DNA from: Bacillota bacterium | GTDB taxonomy: Bacteria > Bacillota > Clostridia > DSM-8532 | DNA length: 5,600 bases | NCBI GenBank assembly: GCA_023446675.1 | Contig: JAEXPO010000029.1 | Span: 1 to 5,600 of the forward strand | Reading direction: 5' to 3' | Shown: in pieces, positions 1 through 5,490 of the stretch | Layout of the letters: each line of letters begins with the position of its first letter | How positions within the stretch are numbered: the first letter of the stretch is position 1 | Position numbers and translations under genes: made by a program | Notes under the pieces: generated by a model | Told to the model about the DNA's origin: nothing | Databases searched by the model: none | The model's input: only the letters and a program-made list of their open reading frames with translations

Positions 1-443
1 CGGTACAGGCAGCACAGGAGTGAAAAGTCCCGGTTTTCCTCAGTTTTATCAAACACTCTAATAAGCTCATCCATAAGCCAGGGAATGCAGTTGCCTTCCC
101 TGACATGCTGAACAGGTGAAGAATCTGTAAAGCCCATCTTAAGAGTAAACTCAGGAGCTCTTCTTCCATTATAGGAAAACCAGTAAAAAGACCAGGGCTC
201 TTCCTTAACAGTATAATAATAGACCACATCCCTTGGAAATATACAAAAGATATCCCCTTCCTTCAGGCGGTAGGTTTTCCCCCTGGTTTTATAATACCCC
301 TCTCCCCTTACAATATAATGAAATAAATAGCAGTCCCTGATATTCGGCCCGCAGCTGAAGTCGGGCAGCGTATCCTCATAACCGCAATAGCGTATGTGGG
401 AATCCCCTTCCACCGTACCCGTATTGAAATATTCCACCCGCAT
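1..443 (-). CDS. AraC-family transcriptional regulator, N-terminal part (truncated by window edge)
   Basis: About 147 residues are visible, all from the ligand-sensing arm. A cupin-like AraC-type domain is recognisable from YLFHYIVRGEG (about 39-49), a G-rich turn with KEGDIF and FP (61-70), and WSFYWFSYNG (84-93), a signature typical of AraC regulators of carbohydrate genes. The C-terminal helix-turn-helix domain would lie beyond base 1, so DNA binding is inferred from the family. I chose the ATG at 443-441 because AGGAGG lies 9 nt upstream and because the sensing motif then falls at the usual distance from the N-terminus. The frame stays open upstream to an ATG at 584-582, which also has a purine-rich site (GGGGAGG); that start would add 47 residues that resemble no part of the family and would leave only 63 bp to the divergent gene. 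The gene is divergent from the MDR dehydrogenase and is probably its regulator. Confidence 0.85.
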   Translation of the reverse strand, partial: MRVEYFNTGTVEGDSHIRYCGYEDTLPDFSCGPNIRDCYLFHYIVRGEGYYKTRGKTYRLKEGDIFCIFPRDVVYYYTVKEEPWSFYWFSYNGRRAPEFTLKMGFTDSSPVQHVREGNCIPWLMDELIRVFDKTEENRDFSLLCCLY

Positions 444-535
444 GGCCCCTGTCCTCCTTAAATACTTTTCACAAAAAATGCTTTTACCCAAAGCGTTTGG
501 TGATAATATCCATATTTTGTCATCAATAGGCTTAC

Positions 536-563
536 TAAATACAATAATACCACATCCGTGCAA
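536..563 (-). promoter_or_regulatory. Possible promoter of the AraC-type gene
   Basis: On the minus strand TTGCAC (563-558) is followed after 16 nt by TATTTA (541-536). A second -10-like TATTAT with an upstream TG lies at 549-544. Transcription would start near 529, which would exclude the long 584 start of the regulator and support the 443 start. The -10 match is imperfect, so this is only a candidate. Confidence 0.3.
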
Positions 564-603
564 ATTCATATCACGTCCATACATTTTCCCCTCCCCTTTC
601 CCC

Positions 604-612
604 TGCTATAAT
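604..612 (+). promoter_or_regulatory. Extended -10 promoter of the MDR/Gfo-Idh-MocA unit
   Basis: TGCTATAAT combines a perfect TATAAT (607-612) with the TG of an extended -10 element. No good -35 box is visible about 17 bp upstream (TTTTCC), which suits a promoter that relies on the extended -10 or on an activator such as the divergent AraC-type protein. The expected start near 619 gives a 5' leader of about 29 nt, with AAAGGAGAG placed 6-8 nt before the ATG at 648. Confidence 0.6.
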
Positions 613-647
613 TTGGGCATATTCAAGGTCCAAAAGGAGAGCAGTAT

Positions 648-1697
648 ATGAAAGCTATGGTTTATGAAGGCCCCAGAAAAATTACCCTTACGGAGGTGGA
701 GGATCCGCCTCTTTTAGAGGGACAGGTAAGAATACAAACCCTTTTCAGCGGCATCAGCCACGGTACTGAAATGGCTGTGTACAGAGGAACAGCCCCTTTT
801 TTCAAGACCAGGCAGAATGGCTCCGCCCGTTTGTTTGTTCCTGCCGATACAGGTGAAGTATGGTCCTACCCGGTGCGGAGCTGTGACCCCGGAGTATGGT
901 ATATGGGCTATGCCAGTGTAGGCCGTGTCATGGAGGTCGGAACAGGGGTAACCACCATTCTTCCAGGAGAGGTGGTGTACATAAACGCGCCGCATCAGAC
1001 ACATGCGGTTAAAAATGAAAATCAGGTAATAAAGCTTCCCCAGGACTTAAAGCCGGAATACGGGATTTTCTTCACCAACCTCATGACAGCCTTTAACGCC
1101 ATACTGGATACAAAAATCAAGCTGGGAGATACGGTTGCGGTATCCGGCCTGGGTGTTCATGGGCAGCTTGCGGCCCAGATGTGCAGCCTGTCCGGAGCCC
1201 GGGTAATTGGGGTGGATCCTATTGAAAAGCGGGGAGCCACGGCCATGGAAAACGGCATGGCTGTTCATGTCAACCCCTTGAAAGTACCGGATGTAGCCAT
1301 GGAAGTACGCAAGCTTACCAACAACAAGGGCCCGGACGCCGTTATTGAGGTTTCCGGAAATATAACGGCCTTAAATGAAGCCCTACGTATTGCCGCACCC
1401 GATACCGCCGTCACCGCGGCAGGCTGGTATCAGGGCTTTTGCGGCAATCTCAGCCTTGCGGAGGAATTCCACCATAACCGCATTGCCCTGCGCTGCTCCC
1501 AAACAGGAAGCATCAATCCGGAAATTCGCCACATGTGGGATGTCACACGCAAGGAAAAGACCTGTATGAGCCTTCTCTCACAGCTTAAGCTGGAGAACCT
1601 CATTACCACACGCATACCCTACGACTCTATTGCAGAGGCTTACCGCACCATTGACACCGCTCCTGCACAAGTCATTCAGACGGTTATTACCTATTAA
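648..1697 (+). CDS. MDR-superfamily (zinc-type alcohol dehydrogenase-like) oxidoreductase, probably zinc-free
   Basis: A 349-residue protein of normal length for the medium-chain dehydrogenase/reductase family. The N-terminal GroES-like domain spans about 1-150 and the Rossmann domain about 155-300. The NAD(P) site is SGLGVHG (166-172), and an acidic D190 at the end of the second strand points to NAD(H). The usual catalytic zinc motif GICGTD is replaced by GISHGTE (35-41, no Cys), the GHE motif by GYA (87-89), and there is no four-cysteine structural zinc lobe; the region between them carries a long insert. This resembles the zinc-less MDR group that includes BchC-like proteins, but no chlorophyll genes are nearby, so the role is more likely oxidation of a sugar, polyol or related metabolite. 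A good ribosome binding site (AAGGAGAG) fixes the start. It is followed after 113 bp by the Gfo/Idh/MocA gene, presumably in the same transcript. Family assignment is firm; the substrate is unknown. Confidence 0.9.
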   Translation: MKAMVYEGPRKITLTEVEDPPLLEGQVRIQTLFSGISHGTEMAVYRGTAPFFKTRQNGSARLFVPADTGEVWSYPVRSCDPGVWYMGYASVGRVMEVGTGVTTILPGEVVYINAPHQTHAVKNENQVIKLPQDLKPEYGIFFTNLMTAFNAILDTKIKLGDTVAVSGLGVHGQLAAQMCSLSGARVIGVDPIEKRGATAMENGMAVHVNPLKVPDVAMEVRKLTNNKGPDAVIEVSGNITALNEALRIAAPDTAVTAAGWYQGFCGNLSLAEEFHHNRIALRCSQTGSINPEIRHMWDVTRKEKTCMSLLSQLKLENLITTRIPYDSIAEAYRTIDTAPAQVIQTVITY

Positions 1698-1733
1698 ACG
1701 TACAAGCTTCGCCTGGGGTAGTTGTCTGTTATT

Positions 1734-1767
1734 AGTACCGTTTTTGCTTATTGAAAGTACGGTTACT
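1734..1767 (+). repeat. Imperfect hairpin between the two dehydrogenase genes
   Basis: AGTACCGT (1734-1741) can pair with ACGGTTACT (1759-1767) as an 8-bp stem with one bulged T and a 17-nt loop. There is no T-tract after it, so it is unlikely to be a terminator. It may be a processing or stability element in the transcript, or chance. Confidence 0.3.
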
Positions 1768-1810
1768 CCCAATTAAGCTCAGATAGCATTTGAAAGGAAG
1801 GAATTCACTT

Positions 1811-2800
1811 ATGGCTGTAAAAGTCGGACTTATTGGCACAGGCTGGGTTGCAGGGGTGCATGTCGAAGCATTGAAAAAGATCCCCGGTATCGAGATAGCT
1901 GCCATCGCCGGGAGAAATGAAGGGAAAGCAGCTCAGCTTGCCTCCCCCATCCAGGCCCACAGCTATGGCGACTATAAGGAGATGCTTAAACAGGAACCGC
2001 TTGACGCTGTTTTCATACTTATGCCTCCCCATGCTCACGGTGAAATTGAAAAAGAATGTGCCTTAAGAGTACCTGCGGTTTTTATTGAAAAGCCGGTGGC
2101 TAACAATCTGAAAACTGCCTGGGAAATTCGTGAGGCCTTTGAAAAGGCAGGAACTTTGGTATCCGTGGGGTATATGATGCGGTACCATGCTTCCGTCAAC
2201 CATGCCAGAGCCCTGTTTCACAGCTCCGGGGACAAGCCCGCCCTCATAAGCGGATGGTGGGTTAATCCCATGCCCGGCCCTCTATGGTGGCGAACCGGCT
2301 CCTTATCCGGAGGCCAGTTTGTGGAGCAATGCACCCATCTTGTGGATGCCTCGCGCTATATTGCAGGGGAAATAAAACGGGTTTCAGCTTTCAGCGCAAA
2401 GGGCTTTGTGAAGGATGTAACGGACTATGCCACCGAGGACGCCATGACTGTAAGCGTGGAATATTCCAGCGGAGCAGTGGGCAGCTTTTTTACCGGCTGC
2501 TTCCCACGCACCGGAGGAAGCATTGGCCTTACCCTGGAGTCCCGGAGTATCCGGTGTGCTTTTTCGGGCTGGGGCATGGCTCTTGAAGCCAATTACGGCA
2601 ACGGGCATATCGAGCTTTTCAAGGAAGGAGGACAGGAAATTTTCGTTAAAACGGATACGGCCTTTCTCAAGGCTGTTACTACGGGTAATACCTCCGGCAT
2701 CCTCAGCAGCTACGACGACAGTATTAAAACACTGGAGGTTACGCTGGCTGCCGCACAATCCGCGGCCGTCGGCAAAACGGTTATGCTTGGAGGAGGCTGA
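1811..2800 (+). CDS. Gfo/Idh/MocA-family NAD(P)-dependent oxidoreductase
   Basis: A 329-residue protein with the two-domain layout of the family: an N-terminal Rossmann fold (about 1-120) with GTGWVA (9-14) for dinucleotide binding, and a C-terminal alpha/beta substrate domain. The catalytic-lysine motif EKP is at 93-95. The second signature appears as GGQFVEQCTHLVD (167-179), with the conserved H176 and D179 of the HxxD pair; the acid earlier in the motif is replaced by E172/Q173. These enzymes oxidise or reduce hydroxyls of sugars, inositols or their derivatives in the cytoplasm. I chose ATG 1811 because AAAGGAAGG lies 9 nt upstream; an in-frame ATG at 1790 would place that ribosome binding site inside the gene. 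Pairing with an MDR dehydrogenase under a divergent AraC-type regulator suggests two successive redox steps on a carbohydrate-like compound, but the substrate cannot be determined here. Confidence 0.92.
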   Translation: MAVKVGLIGTGWVAGVHVEALKKIPGIEIAAIAGRNEGKAAQLASPIQAHSYGDYKEMLKQEPLDAVFILMPPHAHGEIEKECALRVPAVFIEKPVANNLKTAWEIREAFEKAGTLVSVGYMMRYHASVNHARALFHSSGDKPALISGWWVNPMPGPLWWRTGSLSGGQFVEQCTHLVDASRYIAGEIKRVSAFSAKGFVKDVTDYATEDAMTVSVEYSSGAVGSFFTGCFPRTGGSIGLTLESRSIRCAFSGWGMALEANYGNGHIELFKEGGQEIFVKTDTAFLKAVTTGNTSGILSSYDDSIKTLEVTLAAAQSAAVGKTVMLGGG

Positions 2801-2916
2801 GCTGCGTCTGTGTATTTCAAATTAAGGTTATACCCCATGAAGCTGATTGCCATTACAATTTGAAAAAGAGGGATGTAATTATCCGAAAGTTATCAAGAAG
2901 TTAAAGCTGCTTCGAA

Positions 2917-2945
2917 TTGACAACCCATGGCGTAAATGATATCAT
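2917..2945 (+). promoter_or_regulatory. Near-consensus SigA promoter of unknown target
   Basis: TTGACA (2917-2922) is a perfect -35 box. After exactly 17 nt follows TATCAT (2940-2945), five of six bases matching TATAAT, with TG one base upstream as an extended -10. Transcription would begin near 2952. The first recognised gene downstream is dapA, about 480 nt away and beyond the lysine riboswitch, so the promoter may be a second dap promoter or may drive an unrecognised short RNA. Confidence 0.6.
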
Positions 2946-2950
2946 TTACG
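2931..2950. promoter_or_regulatory. 20-bp perfect palindrome overlapping a -10 box, probable operator
   Basis: CGTAAATGATATCATTTACG is a perfect even-centred palindrome. It covers the -10 box and most of the space to the expected start of the promoter at 2917-2945, which is the position expected of a repressor operator. The binding protein is unknown. As RNA it would fold only as a hairpin lacking a proper loop and T-tract, so a terminator role is unlikely. Confidence 0.5.
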
Positions 2951-3103
2951 GTAATTTCACTGTGTTCAGCTTCCTTTAAAGGCTTTCCCTATGGACCTGG
3001 TCATACCGGTTTACGGGCAGAACCTCTTCCGTTTCTCTTAATATTAAGATGCATCCGGTGGATTATTTATATGGAGCTGCACATAAAATACAGGCTTTAA
3101 CTA

Positions 3104-3132
3104 TGGAGTATACGAATAAAATAGAATATAAT
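3104..3132 (+). promoter_or_regulatory. Promoter of the lysine riboswitch-dapA-dapB transcript
   Basis: TATAAT (3127-3132) is a perfect -10 box. The -35 region at 17-bp spacing (TGGAGT, 3104-3109) is poor. The predicted start near 3139 falls directly before the first riboswitch helix at 3140, which strongly supports the assignment. Confidence 0.6.
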
Positions 3133-3139
3133 AATCAGA

Positions 3140-3302
3140 GATAGAGGTGCGTTTTTCATAAGTCCCTTGAAGGAGAACAGCGGGTTCTGTGATTTCAGGA
3201 AAAAGGGAAAAACGCCGAAGGAGGAAGATGCCGCTCCATCTGCCCCCTGGTTGCCCGGTGTAAAGCTATGCAACTGTCGCCATTAATCGGCGGAGCGCTA
3301 TC
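3140..3302 (+). ncRNA. Lysine riboswitch (L box)
   Basis: The sequence follows the five-helix lysine aptamer. P1 is GATAG (3140-3144) with CTATC (3298-3302), and the conserved GATAGAGGTGCG opens it as in the B. subtilis lysC leader. P2 is GCGTTTTTC with GAAAAACGC, carrying an inner hairpin AGAAC/GTTCT, and is followed by the conserved GCCGAAG. P3 is AGATG with CATCT, closing into the conserved CTGG. P4 is GTTGC with GCAAC, then ACTGTC, and P5 is CGCC with GGCG (3279-3292). It senses free lysine in the nascent transcript. A terminator hairpin follows at 3355-3383, then dapA and dapB, so lysine should cause premature termination. Consensus motifs and the downstream genes agree, so confidence is high; helix ends are by eye. 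Confidence 0.95.
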
Positions 3303-3353
3303 GGCAAAGAATTTGCGATTATAAAGCCGGATTGCTGATGGAATCCCTTTATA

Positions 3354-3391
3354 GGAGCCGCCGATTGCAAAACCGGGCGGCTCTGTTTATT
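3354..3391 (+). terminator. Intrinsic terminator of the lysine riboswitch expression platform
   Basis: GAGCCGCC (3355-3362) pairs perfectly with GGCGGCTC (3376-3383), followed by the T-rich TGTTTATTTAT. It lies between the aptamer and dapA. Its 5' arm overlaps CCGCCGATT (3358-3366), which is complementary to AATCGGCGG (3285-3293) in the aptamer P5 helix; that pairing would form the antiterminator when lysine is scarce. Confidence 0.85.
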
Positions 3392-3434
3392 TATATAGGA
3401 TTTTTATTAATCCAATTTGAAAGGAGAGCTTATC

Positions 3435-4316
3435 ATGAAGCAGCCACTCTTCACAGGTTCATGCGTCGCCCTGATTACACCCTTTAACGAAAACGGTGTT
3501 GATTACGAGAAACTTGAAGAGCTCATAGAATGGCATATCCGTGAAGGCACCGACGCAATTCTCATTTGCGGTACAACCGGGGAATCTTCCACCATGCCAG
3601 ACGATGAGCATCAGGAAACCATTCGTTTTGCCGTAAAGAAAATCAGGAAGCGTGTCCATGTGATGGCAGGCGCAGGGAGCAATGACACACGCTATGCCAT
3701 CGAGCTTTCACAGTTTTGTGAAAAAGAGGGTGTGGATTCGGTTCTGACGGTTTCACCATACTATAACAAAACAACTCAAGAGGGCCTCTACCGACATTTT
3801 AAAGCCATTGCGGAGAGTATACATATTCCTGTTGTTTTATATAATATCCCCAGCCGCACCAACCTCAATATTGAACCTGTAACCTTAAAGCGTCTTTCTC
3901 AAATACCCAATATTGTGGGCCTTAAGGAATGCAACCTTCTCCAGACCGCGGAAATCCGCTACCTGTGCGGAGACGATTTGGTTTTGTATTCCGGAGAGGA
4001 CGGCAATGTCATTCCCCTTCTGTCACTTGGCGGCAAGGGTGTCATCTCCGTTATGGCCAACATCATTCCTGCGGATACCCACCGTATGGTAGCCACCTTT
4101 TTGGCAGGAGATATTGAAGCTGCCAGAGATTTACAGATTAGAACCGTACCTCTGGAACGGGCTTTATTCTGTGAAACCAGCCCCATACCGGTAAAGGCGG
4201 CCATGAATCTTTTGGGTATGGGTGTCGGCGATTGCCGAATGCCCCTTATAGAGCTCAGCGAAAAGGGGATGAATTGTCTTAATGCCGCCATGAAGGAATA
4301 TGGCCTCATTGGATAA
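3435..4316 (+). CDS. dapA: 4-hydroxy-tetrahydrodipicolinate synthase (DapA)
   Basis: Condenses pyruvate with aspartate semialdehyde, the first committed step of the diaminopimelate/lysine pathway, in the cytoplasm. The 293-residue TIM-barrel protein has normal length and all catalytic signatures: GTTGE (46-50, with the T47 proton relay), SPYYN with Y110, LYNIPSRT with Y136 and R141, and the Schiff-base lysine K164 in GLKE (162-165). I chose ATG 3435 because AAAGGAG lies 8 nt upstream; an in-frame ATG at 3417 would put that site inside the gene. Of the E. coli lysine-feedback residues, S48, H56, N80 and Y106 are kept (S51, H59, N83, Y109), but H53 is D56 and E84 is Y87, so feedback inhibition is probably weak or absent. 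It is the first gene after the lysine riboswitch and is followed after 84 bp by dapB. Paralogues such as N-acetylneuraminate lyase are unlikely given the motifs and context. Confidence 0.97.
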   Translation: MKQPLFTGSCVALITPFNENGVDYEKLEELIEWHIREGTDAILICGTTGESSTMPDDEHQETIRFAVKKIRKRVHVMAGAGSNDTRYAIELSQFCEKEGVDSVLTVSPYYNKTTQEGLYRHFKAIAESIHIPVVLYNIPSRTNLNIEPVTLKRLSQIPNIVGLKECNLLQTAEIRYLCGDDLVLYSGEDGNVIPLLSLGGKGVISVMANIIPADTHRMVATFLAGDIEAARDLQIRTVPLERALFCETSPIPVKAAMNLLGMGVGDCRMPLIELSEKGMNCLNAAMKEYGLIG

Positions 4317-4400
4317 AAAACCTTACAGCAATAAAAACTACTTTTAGTTCATCCCATACTTAAAACATTAAACAATACTTGATATGGAAATGGAGCCAAC

Positions 4401-5159
4401 ATGATAAACATACTGCTCAACGGCTGCAACGGAAAAATGGGGCAGGCGGTAGCCCGTACCGCCAGATTCCGCGAGGATTTGATTATAGCTGCGGGAGTGG
4501 ATGCTACCGCACGGGAAGCCTCGGGGTTTCCTGTATATGCCTCGCCTTATGATGTTGCTGAAAAAATTGACCTGGTTTTGGATTTTTCACATCCCAACGC
4601 CCTGACTACCATACTCGATTTTGCAGTTGCAAAAAATCTTCCCTTGGTTATCGCCACAACAGGCTTTACCGAAGAACAGAAGGAACGTATTTATCAGGCC
4701 GGAAAACAAATTCCCGTACTTTTGTCGGCCAATATGTCCCTTGGCATCAATCTTCTTCTTGAGCTGGTAAAAAAAGCGGCGAAGACCTTGTATGGCTCCT
4801 TCGATATTGAAATTATTGAAAAGCATCACAATCAGAAGCTGGATGCCCCCAGCGGCACGGCCCTGGCTATTGCAGACGCCATTAACGGAGCAGTATCCGG
4901 CGATAAGCTCAAATATGTATACGATCGCCATTCCACTCTTCAAAAACGTACCATTAATGAAATTGGCATTCACGCAGTACGGGGGGGTACAATAACGGGT
5001 GAACACACGGTACTGTTTGCAGGAAACGATGAGATGATTGAAATTAAGCATACCGCCGTTTCCAAGGATCTCTTCGCCGAGGGTGCGTTAAGAGCGGCCG
5101 CCTTCCTTCATGGCAAGGAACCGGGCTATTACAGAATGCAGGATATTTTCACTTCGTGA
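4401..5159 (+). CDS. dapB: 4-hydroxy-tetrahydrodipicolinate reductase (DapB)
   Basis: Reduces the DapA product to tetrahydrodipicolinate with NAD(P)H, the second step specific to diaminopimelate/lysine synthesis. The protein has 252 residues, typical for the shorter DapB form. The nucleotide-binding loop is GCNGKMG (8-14), with K12 where many homologues have R. VIATTGF (83-89) contacts the cofactor, and the substrate-site signature EKHHNQKLDAPSGTA (140-154) contains the catalytic H142 and K146 and the SGT loop (151-153). The start ATG at 4401 has a modest ribosome binding site, TGGAG, 5 nt upstream. The 84-bp gap after dapA shows no promoter or terminator I would defend, so both genes are probably co-transcribed under the lysine riboswitch. 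A strong terminator follows about 70 bp downstream. The other lysine-pathway genes are not in the window. Confidence 0.97.
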   Translation: MINILLNGCNGKMGQAVARTARFREDLIIAAGVDATAREASGFPVYASPYDVAEKIDLVLDFSHPNALTTILDFAVAKNLPLVIATTGFTEEQKERIYQAGKQIPVLLSANMSLGINLLLELVKKAAKTLYGSFDIEIIEKHHNQKLDAPSGTALAIADAINGAVSGDKLKYVYDRHSTLQKRTINEIGIHAVRGGTITGEHTVLFAGNDEMIEIKHTAVSKDLFAEGALRAAAFLHGKEPGYYRMQDIFTS

Positions 5160-5228
5160 TAAAACACAATCGGAGCTTAACTCATCAGATATTATAGATC
5201 GGGCATTAAATTAAAGCCTGAAAAGCGG

Positions 5229-5260
5229 AAGACAGACGTTCAAGCGTCTGTCTTTTTTTC
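5229..5260 (+). terminator. Intrinsic terminator of the dap operon
   Basis: AAGACAGACG (5229-5238) pairs perfectly with CGTCTGTCTT (5245-5254) around a 6-nt loop, and the 3' arm runs into an unbroken T-tract (5253-5259). It lies about 70 bp after the dapB stop and closes the operon. Confidence 0.93.
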
Positions 5261-5261
5261 T

Positions 5262-5289
5262 GCCGGAACAGGCACAAATCTTTTCCGGC
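5262..5289. repeat. 7-bp inverted repeat downstream of the dap terminator
   Basis: GCCGGAA (5262-5268) is complementary to TTCCGGC (5283-5289) across 14 nt. A further CCGGCA at 5315-5320 could pair alternatively with TGCCGG at 5261-5266. No T-tract follows on either strand. Apart from this, 5290-5384 holds nothing I can assign. Confidence 0.3.
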
Positions 5290-5384
5290 CCCCCGTTATG
5301 GAATTTTCCAAGAGCCGGCATAAAGCCTTATTCCTACCGCCCTCGCCATTCATATTCCGAATAAAAGTTTTCCTTACGCCATTC

Positions 5385-5413
5385 TTGACACTTTAAAAAG
5401 AAAGGTTTAATAT
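5385..5413 (+). promoter_or_regulatory. Promoter of the TetR-type gene
   Basis: A perfect -35 box TTGACA (5385-5390) is followed after 17 nt by TAATAT (5408-5413). The predicted start near 5420 lies inside the first of two palindromes, so binding there would block RNA polymerase. The leader would be about 70 nt. Confidence 0.7.
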
Positions 5414-5438
5414 AACATTGTTATATAACACTGTTATA
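5411..5438. promoter_or_regulatory. Two tandem 15-bp palindromic operators, probably for the adjacent TetR-type repressor
   Basis: TATAACATTGTTATA (5411-5425) and TATAACACTGTTATA (5424-5438) are each perfect 7-1-7 inverted repeats with the same half-site, differing only at the centre base. They share two bases and their centres are 13 bp apart. The first overlaps the -10 box and start site. Such placement beside a TetR-type gene suggests autorepression, with two dimers bound on nearby faces of the DNA. Confidence 0.7.
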
Positions 5439-5490
5439 TCTCATATGCTGTAAACGCTAAGCTATAAATCCTAAAAGGAAGGACTTATTT

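Larger units (their letters stand above)
2801..3126. other. Gene-poor stretch between the dehydrogenase unit and the dap leader
   Basis: No reading frame with recognisable protein similarity is present on either strand. The stretch holds a 9-bp inverted repeat (TTTCAAATT at 2815-2823 with AATTTGAAA at 2857-2865, 33-nt spacer), a near-consensus promoter with a 20-bp palindrome (2917-2950), a 10-bp palindrome CCTTTAAAGG (2973-2982) and a 14-bp palindrome TCTTAATATTAAGA (3036-3049). No hairpin is followed by a T-tract, so the end of the upstream transcript is not obvious. It may be regulatory DNA, a small-RNA locus, or the remains of a lost gene. Confidence 0.5.

Noticed and set aside
394..651. 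Open plus-strand frame of 85 codons over the regulator start and divergent promoter
   Set aside because: It is antisense to the AraC-type gene, lacks a ribosome binding site, contains the MDR promoter and resembles no family.
2384..2758. Minus-strand frame of 124 codons opposite the Gfo/Idh/MocA gene
   Set aside because: It is fully antisense to a gene with clear family motifs and shows no similarity of its own.
2931..2950. The 20-bp palindrome as a terminator of the dehydrogenase unit
   Set aside because: It has no loop and no following T-tract, and lies 130 bp past the stop codon; its overlap with a -10 box fits an operator better.
3001..3144. Open plus-strand frame running from near 2984 to a stop at 3142-3144 as a gene fragment
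   Set aside because: It has no credible start or ribosome binding site, runs into the dap promoter and riboswitch, and its translation matches nothing I recognise.
4341..4354. Small hairpin AACTA/TAGTT between dapA and dapB
   Set aside because: Only five A/T-rich pairs and no T-tract; too weak to call a terminator or a processing site.
4587..5051. Long minus-strand frame of 154 codons opposite dapB
   Set aside because: It lies wholly within a well-identified dapB and has no recognisable protein features; it is a shadow of the coding strand.
2801..5490. CRISPR array, transposon ends, tRNA or rRNA genes
   Set aside because: I saw no regularly spaced direct repeats, terminal inverted repeats with a transposase, or tRNA/rRNA-like sequence in the non-coding stretches.
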